DNA of 64,000 nt. Origin: Dermatemys mawii (taxonomy: Eukaryota; Chordata; Testudines; Dermatemydidae). Positions 33,505-44,755 of this stretch are shown here, piece after piece. How positions within the stretch are numbered: position 1 is the stretch's first letter; the number at the start of each line of letters is the position of its first letter. The position numbers and the translations under genes were made by a program. The stretch spans positions 16,824,676 to 16,888,675 of the forward strand of contig ML677333.1 of the NCBI GenBank assembly GCA_007922305.1, given 5' to 3'. The notes below the pieces were generated by a model, which saw only the letters and a program-made list of their open reading frames with translations, was not told where the DNA came from and searched no databases.

Positions 33505-34139
33505 AATGTGTAAGCAGTGTCAGGAATGAGATATATTCTGACATCTGGTGGCGAACTATGGGAATTGCAGTGAGTTTTGGAAAATAATTTTGGGGTTGAT
33601 CCATTTGCATAGACACACCCACTGCGCCTAGCCTGAGCCCACAGCAGCCCACATGGCCACTTCGGCTGATGTGGGAGCCCCAGTTTCTATGTTATTGGGG
33701 CAGGAAATATAAAGTGATGTTACCCTGATTTGGTGAATGAAGGACTATGGACACATACTTGGCCCTTGTTATGATGGAGAGACTCGCCATCATCTAGGTA
33801 GCACTCACCGGGCAAGGGCCATGCGTTTCTGAACACTCTGTGATTGAAAAAGGTCATGAGCATGTTTCTATGTCTTTTGATGAGGGACTTGTCTAAGACT
33901 GTGCTTGCCTGCCTATTGCACTGTGTCTCTCTCCATTGTAAAATGCTAGAGCTAATTTTGATTCCTTTAGGAGTCTTGGTTCAGCCTACTAAGCTGAATT
34001 CAGTTTGAGTCTGCTGGTGTATCTGTGCCAAGGTGCTGATACTCCCCCCAAAAAGCTGAAATCACTTAAAAGCTGAAACCACTAAGCATTGTGTTAAGTG
34101 GGGGTGGGCCTAAAGGCATGTTGGTGGCACCAAGCAATT

Positions 34140-34440
34140 TGGGCAGCTAGCAGAGCAAAGGAGCGGACTCAGCCGAGCGGTTCCTGGGTGCAGTTCGTGC
34201 GACTGGCANNNNNNNNNNGCGACTGGCAGCGGACTCAGCTGAGCGGTTCCTGGGTGCAGTTCGTGTGGCTGGCACAGCAGAGCGTCCGTGTGTCGACTAG
34301 CAGAGCCGGTTGTGCTGCTAGCGGAGTGACTGGCACTGCAGAGCTGTCTGTGTGTCGGCTAGCAGGACGGCTAGCGGAGTGACTGGCGCTGCAGAGCAGT
34401 TCGAGTGTCGGCAAGCAGAGCAGAGCGGATTGCGGTGAGG
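34140..34440 (+). repeat. Imperfect tandem repeats within the LTR
   Basis: Repeated units contain ggactcagcYgagcggttcc, tgggtgcagttcgtg, and then variants of agcggagtgactggcRctgcagagc. Unit boundaries are blurred by the assembly gap. The array is not coding. Confidence 0.75.
34209..34218. other. Assembly gap (10 N)
   Basis: Ten undetermined bases lie inside the tandem repeats. The true length of the array, and so of the LTR, is unknown. Confidence 0.99.
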
Positions 34441-34971
34441 GCTGCAGCGGAACCCCACAGAGAGGCGGCGCAGTCGGCCTCGGACCACGTAAGGTGCCCC
34501 GTGCTCTACCCTCCATTTCCACCCAGGCTGGGAGGTAAGACTCTGCCAATTGACTTTTGAGCTCTGCTCTGACCCAGAACAGAGACTCTTGGGCTGCTGG
34601 ACTTTGGGACTATTGAGTGACTTTTTGGGGTTGTGGAACTCAAGAGCCAAAGGGAAGGCCACGGCCTATTTGCTAGGAGGGGGGCTTCTGGTTCATGGTT
34701 TGGTTTATTAACCTTGTTTGTGGTGTTTCCCCAATATAATGCCACATTGTTTCTCCCTGTTATTAAAAGGCTTTGGTACACTCAGACTCAGTGCTTGCGA
34801 GAGGGGAAGTATTGTCTCTTACAGACGCCCAGAGGGGTGGTATATGGTTGTCCCAGGTCACTGGGTGGGGGCTCGAGCCGGTTTTTGTATTGTGCTATTG
34901 GAATGGAACCCCTGGATACTGAACCCGGCCCTTGTTGCTGCCAACTCTGATGGGCAGAAGGGTTACAAATG

Positions 34972-36503
34972 TAATTAACTACTATCATAATTCATATATA
35001 CAAGAGGGCCAAATTAAGATTGTGCAGGCATTCTTAACACTGGCATTTCCAAGCTTTGGAATGTACAGTTTTGAAATCTTAATAATGTTCTTTCGTGTGT
35101 GTGTAAAGATTTGCAAAAAAACCCCAAAACAATGAAAATAGAATATACTCCTCCTCCTGTAACCCGCCACAAAAGCCTGGGAAAAACAGATGCATATTTG
35201 CATTATGCCCAGAAGATTAGCAAATCTGGGCTCTGGAAAGCAAAGATGAGGGAACAAGTTCCGAAGTTACTGATCTGTCAGAGATTGCTCTGCTAGCTGC
35301 TTTTCCATTTATAGCCAAGAAACTTCAGCTCAAGCACCTTTGCTGATTGCAACCACAGGCTACAAATGGAAATGAAATTGAGTTTCATTTTCTGTGTCAA
35401 CATCCTCCAGAATCTTCTCAGGGAAATGCACAAGAGTGTTCATATGGCAGTGTGTGAAAACAAGCAGGGTAAAAAGGCTAATCAGCTCCAATCCTGCCTT
35501 TTGCAATCAGACTCTCCTGAGAATTGCACACACACACACTTTTTCCACACTGTTTCTTTTGAAAATAAACACTCAAATTACACAGGCAGGCAATCTGCAT
35601 TGAATTAGTGAACTCAAATCCAACCAACTTCAGCAATTGTGCTGCTCTGCTTTGTTTTTCAAATATGTTTGACATATTTCTGAGAGGTAGCACACACTGA
35701 ACAATCCTCTCTTCTCAACGCATTTTGGAATAACGTGCCCATAGTGCAGCAGAATATAAGTGAAGGAAGTTGGTTGACTCTGCTAGTTGCTATTACTTTT
35801 GCCATCAGCATTCAGTTTCTATGTGCCTGCTTTCTCAGATGGCAGAAACTGAGCGCTGATAGGATTTGCCACACAGTAGCCACTTTTGGAAGAAGAGGCC
35901 ATGCTCACTATACCTTGACATGGTCATTCTCAAAAGTTGTGAACCACTGTCTGGTTGCACAAAGCAGTAGGGCAAGAAAAACAGTCTGGGCTCTAATGAC
36001 GGGGAATGGGCGTCACAGAGTGATTGATCTCGCTACCTGCCTAGCTTCTTAGAGTATTTCCCTCATTTTGGTAACTGAGCAACTCAGAAAACTAGGAACT
36101 ATACCTAGACATAAGGTAGATCGTCCACGGAGTAAAATTAAAGGTCATTGGGTTCCCAGACCCATTAGGTCAACTTTGAAAATCTCAGCCACATAGAGCT
36201 GGGCATGAAAATTAATTTTTGGATATTTTTTCCTAATCTGCTTTCACTGAAATTCAAAATGCAGACGAAGACTTGACATTCAGAAAATTTCAGCTCACTC
36301 TAATAGAAATATATTTTCCTAACGCTCATCCTGCCAGTTTCTGGGGAATTTATTTATGCGGTGAGTTGTGGTGTTAATGCAGGAAAGCTTGGGTGAAGTA
36401 GCGAGGTTTGCGTTATCCTCTACAGTTGCATAGCTGTGAGGCCACACTGGCCTCATCTGGTAATAAGCACTGAATTCATGAAAAGTTTCTGTGAAAGCTG
36501 TCT
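34972..36503. other. Unassigned sequence
   Basis: About 1.5 kb without genes. A fragment near 35925-35951 (ttctcaaaagttgtgaaccactg) looks like a damaged hAT right end. A CA run lies near 35528-35540. Confidence 0.4.
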
Positions 36504-36508
36504 CTGGC

Positions 36509-38469
36509 TGTGACACCCTACACGTTATTGTAATTATCTTTGTACAACATATGTCTTTTAAAGTATCATTTAAACTCATAATTTGCTGGTCAGTATCGAT
36601 CTGATAAAACGTGTGGCAACACTGTATATGGAGTTATAGATTCCCCTGTCTGAGATTATGACCAAACATTCCAAAATCCACAGCCCTGCCCAGGCAGAAG
36701 TAAGGTCTGTCCTAAACAAAGGAAGAAATGTGTGCCTGATAGGGTTGCTAGGTGTCTGGGCGGTAACCCGAACGCCTGTCAAAAAGGGACCATGGTAGCT
36801 CCTGACAGCTGTGTGAGCCACTAAAACTCCAGTTGCTCACAGTGCCAGTGGGGCAGGCAGGCTCCGTGCAGCTCTTGGGAAGTGGCAGCATGTCCTAGGC
36901 AGAGGGGTGGTCAGAGGGGCTCCACTCGCTGCCGCTGCCCACAGGTGCTACCCCAAGTGCCAGCTCGGCAGTTCCCATTGGCCAAGAACCGCAGCCAGTG
37001 GGAGCTGTGGGGACCCTGTCTGTGGGTGGGGGCAGTGTAGAGTGCCCTAGTTGTCTCTCCGCTTAGGAGCTGGAGCTGCATGCTGCAGCTTCCCGGGAGC
37101 TATGTGGCCTTCCTTTGTCCCTGGGAAATGCTGGGGCCACCTGAGGTCAGCGCTGGCTGAAGGCTGAATCCCAAAACCTCTCTGCGCGCCAACCTTCTGT
37201 CACAGCTCAGAACCCACTCCCATGCCCAAACTCCCTCCTGGATCCTGAACCCCCTCCTGCACCCCAACCCCCTTCCCTAGCCCTGAGTTCCCTCCCACAC
37301 TCCAACCTCCCCCCCAGCCCCACCCCAGAACCTACACCCTCAGCCAGAGCCTTCACCCCCTCCCACATCCCAACCCCCTGCCCCAACCTGGGGTCTCCTC
37401 TTGCACCCCAAACCACCCATCTCAATCCCCACCCCATAGCCAGCACTGCTACCGCACTCCACCCCCATCACAGCCTGGCGGGGATGAGTGACTGAGCGAG
37501 GGTGGGAGAGAGCAAGCAACTGAAGTGAGGAGGAAGAGATGGAGTGAGCTAGGGCAGGGTCTCAGGGAAGGGGCAGCGGTGTTCAGTTTTCTGCAATTAG
37601 AAAGTTGGCAACCCTAATGCCTGCCTTAATTTGCATTTAAGCTGTAAACGGAGTCATCAAGGAGGAAAGGACAAAGGAAGTTCAAACAAGTGGGGGAGGG
37701 AGGGCATATCCTTCCCCACAGATTTTTCATCTGGGTTTTAGCTGGTAATATTTCTGAAGTGGGGCACTGAAACTATAAAAAAGGAGGGAAAAACACTTCA
37801 AGGAACCTGCCCCCCAACCCTGTCCACCTCATTCTCTGTACCTAAGAAGACAAAAGGAAACAGCTGTTGGACTCTGAGGGAAGGGTCCTGACCTGAGGGT
37901 TTGATTGGTAATCTGCCGGAGCATGCGATGAGAAAGTTTCTTTGCAATGAAGCTAGTTTCTTAAGTAGATATTCGTAAGCATCTTCTCTTTTTTCTTATA
38001 GTCATTTCTGAGTTTTATCCCTCATTAAAATCTTTGTAGTTAATAAACTTATTTTACTGTTTTATCTAATCCAGTGTTTAAACTACAGCATCTGAGTACT
38101 CTATTTAAAACAATAAACTGGCATACTATTCCCTTAACAGAATAATGGATTTAATGTATGTGTACTGTCCAGAAGAGGGCTGGGCAGTACAGAACACACA
38201 TTTCTGGAAGAAGAACTGGGTGTAGGTGTAGAGGGGAAGGAAGAAAGTGGGGACAGTCACACTGCAGTATAATCAAGGCTTGTGAAAGCCAGGGTACAGC
38301 TGGGAGGTTGCAGTTACACACAGACACTCTGGGCGTGGCTTGCTTGCTGGAAAGCTGTTTGTGAGCAGCTCACATAGGAACTACTACAGCAAGGCATCAT
38401 AAGACACCAAGGTTGAAAGGCGGAGTGGCACAGCCCCCGCTGGTCTGTATGGTGCACTGGCCTGTCGCA
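36509..38469 (+). mobile_element. ERVL-like solo LTR carrying a hAT insertion
   Basis: The element starts TGTGACACCC and ends CTGTCGCA (inverse TGCGACA), with flanks CTGGC (36504-36508) and CCGGC (38470-38474), 4 of 5 identical. Excluding the hAT unit at 36740-37616, the LTR is about 1.08 kb. A TATA-like ctataaaaaagg is near 37774. A polyadenylation signal context (ttaataaactta) lies near 38040. The sequence recalls reptile LTRs that begin TGTGACA. No internal genes remain. Confidence 0.7.
36740..37616. mobile_element. hAT-type non-autonomous element nested in the LTR
   Basis: The terminal repeats TAGGGTTGCTA and TTGGCAACCCTA are inverted. Flanks gtgcctga (36732-36739) and atgcctgc (37617-37624) match at 6 of 8, suiting an aged 8-bp hAT duplication. 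The interior is C-rich (37200-37440). The Gly-rich frame on the minus strand there is compositional. Confidence 0.75.
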
Positions 38470-38684
38470 CCGGCATATGTAAATTTCATTCTTCAGTTTG
38501 ACAGTTCCAGTTTAGCAATCACGGGAGACAAGTTCACCTATTTGGAGCAGTCACCTGGAGAGCTTTGAAGATAAGGCCCAAAGCTTCGATGCTCAAAACA
38601 AGCCATCTTTAATACCTTCTTCTAGTCTTGCATTGGCCGCATTCTGCAAGATTTCGGGTCTTTAGTTGAAATTTCTGGAAAAAA

Positions 38685-38882
38685 GGAACCTAATGGGGTT
38701 AGGAGTCCAAACCCTATTGAAAGTCAGTGGGAGTTGAGCCCCTAACTCCTTAAAGGTTTATGCATCCGATGAAATCCACGAAAGCTTATGCTGAAATAAA
38801 CTGGTTAGTCTCTAAGGTGCCACAAGTATTCTTCATTTTAATTAACTCCTTAAAGGCACCTTTGAAAATCCCAGTCTCTCTC
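38685..38882. repeat. Ancient palindromic repeat split by a Penelope stub
   Basis: Around the stub, 'cctattgaaagtcagtgggag', 'aactccttaaag' and 'cacctttgaaaatccc' match the style of a sauropsid palindromic repeat. A relative lies at 47790-47880 (aaaggtatttaggtgcctaac). Confidence 0.5.
38757..38842 (+). mobile_element. 86-bp Penelope stub with 14-bp target duplication
   Basis: It is flanked by perfect copies of TAACTCCTTAAAGG (38743-38756, 38843-38856). The insert begins within the hammerhead-like motif (tgcatccgatgaa), lacks most of stem II, and continues cgaaagcttatgctg and aaataaactggttagtctct to ggtgccacaagtattcttc. It is therefore a very short insertion of only the element's 3' end. Confidence 0.9.
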
Positions 38883-38884
38883 TC

Positions 38885-41635
38885 TGAATTGTATTAATTC
38901 TTAAAAGAACCAGCAAAACAATAGCAGAGTGCTTCCCTTAAGGAGGCACAAACAGCATATATACACCAGTATGTGCCCATTTGAGGATGGGGAAATATGT
39001 TAGCATCCCCAAACTGGATACAATTTGGTTTATTTACAGTTATTTACTTAAGTGGCCATCTGCTTCTTCCGGCATTGCCAGTAATAAAATAAAGTGCCTG
39101 TGCTGGGACTACGTTGGAAAGAAAGATGAAGTGAACTGCAGCATTAGGAAGCAATTCACTGAAATGACTTTTCTTTTTAATAAGCCCTTGTGGTATATTA
39201 GTCTATACCTCTAACTATCTGTGCTAATTATCAAAGGCTCTTGTTTTGAATTGCCTCCATCATTCCTTGATCCTTTCAAACTGTTGATAGAAGTGCAGAC
39301 AGACCAGCAAGCCAAAGCCATTTCAGCTGATTATTCATTTGATGCATCAGATATGAAAGGCACTGAGATTTGTGCATTGTCTAGTGAATTAACAGGTGTA
39401 CACAGCAGATGCACTGACTGAGTGAATGGAGCACGGTTGACTGTCATACCATTTTAAAAAAGATAGATACTAAAACATAGGGGCATATTCAGTTATTTTT
39501 AACGGAGTGTAGGGCCCATTAAGAGTCAATGGAGCCTGAGCAGCTCACAGGAGGCACTCAGCACCTCACAGGAAATAGGAGACTTGAAGTCACTCTTTGC
39601 AAACTCAATCCCACAAGTGAGATTCTCGCTTCCGGCACACTCTTCTGCACTATTCTGGAGCACAGATGGGCTGCAATTTTTCCTTGCACAAGAGAATCCC
39701 TGGCTGGTGCAGAGTGGATGTAACTTGCTCCAAAGAGTGTCCCCTTTTAGTCCATCCCATCGTAAGGGGTGTGCCAGAGGCATGAAGGAGCATGGCTGTC
39801 ATGTTCCAACGAGCCCATACTATATAACAGCCCTGGGTGAATGATTAACGTCAGGCATAAGTTAGAGCTGCTCTAACTTAAGCCAGGGGCTGCATTAGCC
39901 CACCCAAATCCTCAGGAGTAGGGCAGTGCAAAGAAGTATACTGAGTCCTGGCTTACCTGGTGATCTATTCCTGTATTATTAAAGTAGGTTCACGTTTCAT
40001 TCTTTGCACCTGACTCCCCACTGCCTTACTTCATCGTTTACACCTGTGCAGAGTGGGTGGAGAACCCTAACAAATCAGAATGGTAATGTTTTATGCCTGC
40101 TTTGAACGGGTATAGACTGTACAATATACTGAAAAGCAACCGTTGTCGTCCATTTTACATCCAAAGATAATTAGCTTGAACAATACAACTCACAGCTGGT
40201 AAAATATGGATTACAAAAATATTTGTATTGCATCCACTCATACACACATTTACATAATGTCTGCACTTGGCTAATATTCAATACTGCTACCGTATGCATT
40301 ACATGTAGTACACCACAGCAAAACCAAGGAAAATCATATCAGATAATTTTTTCATATTAAAGTAGACTACAGTATTGGCAATTAAAATCAATAGGTAATT
40401 GAATTATGACACCATGATTAGATTACATGACAGCTACATACTTTGTCAGTCAGCATCAGCTTGTGTTAATAAGATTCACTGAGCTCATTATTTTTGTTGA
40501 GTGTTAATTTCTGAAAAAAGACCCGTGAACAAAAGGATGTTGTCTTGTAAGCAAATGCCAGATTACTACAGACCAGGAATAATGAAAAGATATAAACAAT
40601 TCCTAGAGAGTCACTGAAATTTGGATGGCAATTTGTATTTCTTAATACCGAAGAGACCAGGAATGAAAACATCCAGAAGCAGGTATTATTAAAAGTCCAC
40701 TGTGAGGGTCAAGGGTGAATTTAGAAAACTGGCAATGGAATAGGAATCTTTAATTTCTTGATGAACTCAAGCCCAGCTTAGTAGTAACTGCACATCACTT
40801 TTCTGAAGCCTGTCCAGGAACATGTATGAAATGAGTTGGTGATCTCAGGCTAGTTCCAATGCTCAATTCTCAGCTGTGTCAAATGTAAACCTAGTGCAGC
40901 TAAGGAGAAGTGGTAGGAAGAAAAGAATCAAATAGTTCCTACCCCAGACTCTCTCCCTCCCAGCCCCAACATGTTCCCTACACATGGCAGAGACAGGCTG
41001 GTGCCACTGCAGGATTCCCCCTATGGAAGGTGACAACGTCCAGGCAGTCTCAGAGAGCCCAAGGGCTGCAGACTAATCTGGATGTGGCAATCTACTCTCT
41101 TGCCCTTAGAAGTGGTCCCTCTGGATCACAAATAAGACATTTAAGTGAGGGTTTGGACTGCAGCTGTCTCTTCTTTGGCTCAGTATTCAGGGAGCAGAGC
41201 CTACTACCTTTCACAAGCAATAAATTAATCTTTTCAAAAACACTGGAGTCCCGGCTTTCTGAATATATTGTTTGCAATGATTTTTAAAAATGAATTTCAG
41301 TTAATTTAGTGTCTTGAAACTTGCAGTTGTATTTTCAGCCCAAGGCTGCTAGAGTCTGCCTTTGAACTAGGTGTGGTTCAGGCTAAAATCACAGTGAACT
41401 GGAGAGAAACCAGCAGTTAACAAGGATTTTTTTTTTTTTATGTTACTAAGGACTGAATTCATTCTGCTGGGAGAAGAATAAACGGGTATTTAAAAAAATC
41501 CACCAACAGCTTCTCTGGTTGCTTCATAGTAGCGTCAAATCATATCATGTCTATATCTCAGTGTTTACCAAGGAAATTCTGAAAGCCTTAAGGGTCGGAA
41601 CTAAAGCTGCCCATACCATCTAGAAATGAGAGCAT
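38885..41635. other. Mostly unassigned sequence
   Basis: No gene. Short frames at 39526-39844 show no domain. An ancient-repeat style block (gcctgagcagctcacaggaggc) lies near 39535. The remainder is AT-rich and featureless. Confidence 0.4.
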
Positions 41636-42210
41636 CTTGTGTTTACTCTCAGAATGAGGTTCAGACCCTCCAAGGGATTTAGGTCCCTCACTGACACATA
41701 AGGGACTTAAATCCGAAGTTTAGATCCAAAAAAAAGACCCCCTCCCCCCACTTTTCTTCTAACCCTGTAGGTACCTCAGTTCCTGCTGGGAAAGTCCTGT
41801 AGGTACCTAGATTTCTGCTCATGGATACGCATTCAACTGCCCCAGTACTGACTCCCAGCTCATTTCTGAGCCCCAGCAGGAGATCAAACGAAGCACTGTC
41901 TCCCTCCTATTTGATTTGTAAAAGCTAATCCAGTGTTTGTGCTTAGTAGCTGTCCACCAGCGCAGGCCCTGCACAAAGAATAGCTAGAGGAGCATGTTGA
42001 AGCATTTACCTGTAAAGTAGACTTGGGTTCAGATCCCTGTGCTAGATGATATGGACCAGGAACTTGAACCCCTCTCTCATATCCTACAACAGAGCCCTAG
42101 ATACTTGACTGTGGGGTATTTTGGGGGAGCAGGGCTCTTGCTTGTTGAAGTTGTTCCACTTCCTATAAAATACTTAAATATTCATTGGAACAGACATTTG
42201 ATTGTGGGCA
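41636..42210. repeat. Palindromic repeat family, copy B
   Basis: The order 'gggttcagatccctgtgc', 'gggtattttgggggagcagggctc', 'tgttgaagttgttccac' (42000-42160) parallels the left arm of copy A at 20400-20535. A small internal hairpin, gggatttaggtccct with agggacttaaatcc, lies at about 41678-41713. Diverged. Confidence 0.5.
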
Positions 42211-44635
42211 TCCTATAGAGCTAAACGAATAACTGATTTTTCAATTCAATGACATGGGCTAATTCTGGCATTTCTTCCCTTTGAAAACTCGACTTTGAAA
42301 TCTTACTATTTTAAAAATATATTTGTGTAATTTTCAAGATTTTTATAAAAAGCAAGCAGAACCCCACCCCCAGAAATTCTATCATGTGGTAAAATATCAA
42401 CCCCCACATAGGTCATCACAGTGGGTAGAACCTTTAGATTCACTGCACAGACCTCTGCCACTTGAGCGAATGGAGTAACTAATAGCAGCAACGGTAGGTT
42501 GTCATCCCCTAGGTGGACTAGTACTAGCTGAGGATGACACGCAATTGGCCAATGGGTTCACAGATGCTTGCTGAGAGCATAGAAATAGTGATTCTTACAA
42601 CTACAGGGTTCCATTGAAGGCTCCAGAGGGGAGTGTGTTCCAGTGGGTACAGAATTTTCTGCTCATTCCCTGAAAAGTTGACCATTTCTATCCTATACCT
42701 TCCAACCTGTCCCTGTCCTGGCTTTTCCCTACCTGTTGCTTCTCATCACAGCTTCACTCTCCTTACCTAGTGAGTCCCAGACTCCTCTCCTATGGGGTTT
42801 CATTTCACTCCAAGTCTTCCCCCCACTCCCATGCTCCTGGCTCAGCCCTTCCCAATTATCCTCTCAGAGCTCCTCAGTAGATATATCTTTCTTCTCTTGC
42901 CCCTTCCCATGACTGCATTCCCCCGCCCCATTAGCTCCCAGTCTCCTTGTGAAACCATTGCCAGCCTCCTCGGCTCAATCCCCAGTCTCCACAATTCCCA
43001 GTGACAGTTATCTTGCTACGTCTGCCTCCACTCCTGCCAGCCTTTAGTGCTATTTTCCCCTTTCTCCAAAATCCTTGTCCCAATATATTCCCCACTCTGG
43101 TTCTTATCCTCTTGGCATTTGAATCAGGCAGCTTTCTCTTCCATGCACCCTTGGCATCAGCAGAGGGACAATAAGGATACAGGAGAGACAGTCTCCCTGT
43201 TCTCACTTTCAGTACCCAGCTCTGGAACATCCCACAGCTTCCTAGAATAGCAATTTCAAATAAAGTCCTACACAGTCCAAGATTGCAGCATGCTCAGTGT
43301 GAACAAAATCCTCAGATTTTTAGCTGTGAAGTACAACCAAATCTCTAGTGAGCAAATGCAAACTTTTCAAAGGTGTATAACTTTGCTGAATTTTGGTGGA
43401 TTTTTACAGGAATAGCAAAAAGCACATCTCTAAAACAAAAGCCAACTCTCAGCCAAATTTTAAATCCCCTACTCCAAAGCATAGGGGCCTTAGAGCTTCT
43501 CAAAGAAAAGGTCACTATTTTTTTTTAAAACCATGGACAAAATGCATTTTTCTCTAATCTCATTCTTGAAAAATATCCAAATATTTTTGGTTGAAATTTC
43601 CCCAAAATAATTAAGCCTGAGGCCAACACCCTGCCATACTACCAAGTATTATTATTATTAGAGCATAGTAAAGACATAACAGTGTTTCATTAATTTGTTG
43701 AATGGGCAGGTCCCACTGTTAACTCTCTTTGGAACACTGCTTCAAAACGTCTCCTGCCCATATCGACCATTTTATTATTGTTTGGTCCACTGGGAGAGTA
43801 TACTGGAGAAGTAGCCTTTTGCATCCCTGACAACCGTTATACTATATGCATTGTAGTGGAATATATGTAATGGAAAGCTACATACATTTGTAAAGTTTTT
43901 ATTAAGGAAGACAGCACTGTCATCTTCTGGACTGTTATTTTCTTTTTAATTGGCACAAAGAACTTTCCTTTTATACAGAGAATTTCACTCAGAAATTGCC
44001 CTTTTGTAAGACGCAAACAGAAAGCATAACACTTAATTTATTGCATTAATAATTCAACTTTGCCCAAGCTTTTCTTTAAAAAAATCTCAGGTGATTTTTG
44101 GGGCCTCTAGTCAGGCCACTAAAACAATCTATACCAAGTTAGGTCAGCAAGTTGCCAGGCAACCAAGCTCAGGCTTGACAAAGGCAGTCCACCTTGCCTT
44201 TTCTTCCCTCCCTCCGCCCCTTTAGAAATCAGTATGACAGGCTTGGTGTTGGGGATATGAGATCAGCAATTGTATGCTTTTCCTCAGATAGAGTAATGCA
44301 TTGTTTAGGAGAGTCTATTTAGAAGGTTAGGTCTGACTACATTATTTTCTTGCAGCTGTGCCACTACGGTTCTCTCTACCACCAGCAGCATAATTAAAGT
44401 ATTATTTACAGAGCCATTATTTCATATAGTACATATGCTTCATCTCAGCAATGACCTTTTCTTGAATGTTTTCATTCAGTGGCTGAGGCAGGAAGGTAGC
44501 AGCTCAGGATTCACAATAGTATTTCACACAAGTCAATCAACCATTTTCTTTCTCCATTTAGTTCTAGTTTTCAAACCAAGGTCAGAAAAAAAATAGGGAT
44601 GGTCATACACGAAGACTTACAACATTTTGGATGCT
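42211..44635. other. Unassigned sequence
   Basis: No gene. The pyrimidine-rich stretch 42700-43100 gives Pro/Ser/Leu-rich frames on plus, but I recognise no domain in it. Confidence 0.4.
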
Positions 44636-44637
44636 AG

Positions 44638-44755
44638 AGCTAGAAATAAATCATGCTGTTGGTCAAAGTTCTAGTTCACTACCGTGTTGGCCCCATATCT
44701 GATAACACAAATTTAGTATAAATGGTAAATTGGCACATGAGGTGAACTGAAACTC
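44638..44755. repeat. Unclassified dispersed repeat, copy 1
   Basis: Shares 'agaaataaatcatgct' and 'caaagttctagttcactac' with 47570-47680 at matching spacing, followed by a looser match. The family is not recognised. Confidence 0.5.

Larger units (their letters stand above)
33509..34967 (+). mobile_element. Solo LTR with 4-bp target duplication
   Basis: The element starts TGTAAGCAG and ends GGGTTACA (inverted TGTAA/TTACA). It is flanked by perfect AATG repeats (33505-33508, 34968-34971). A TATA-like aaatataaag lies near 33707 and an attaaa signal near 34762, supporting plus orientation. The central part (34130-34440) is a GC-rich tandem array of 'gcagagcgg...gactgg' type units. No internal retroviral genes adjoin it. 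At about 1.46 kb it is long for an LTR, partly because of the array. Confidence 0.8.

Noticed and set aside
37207..37446. 79-codon Gly-rich minus-strand frame
   Set aside because: Arises from the CCCC-rich interior of the nested hAT element.
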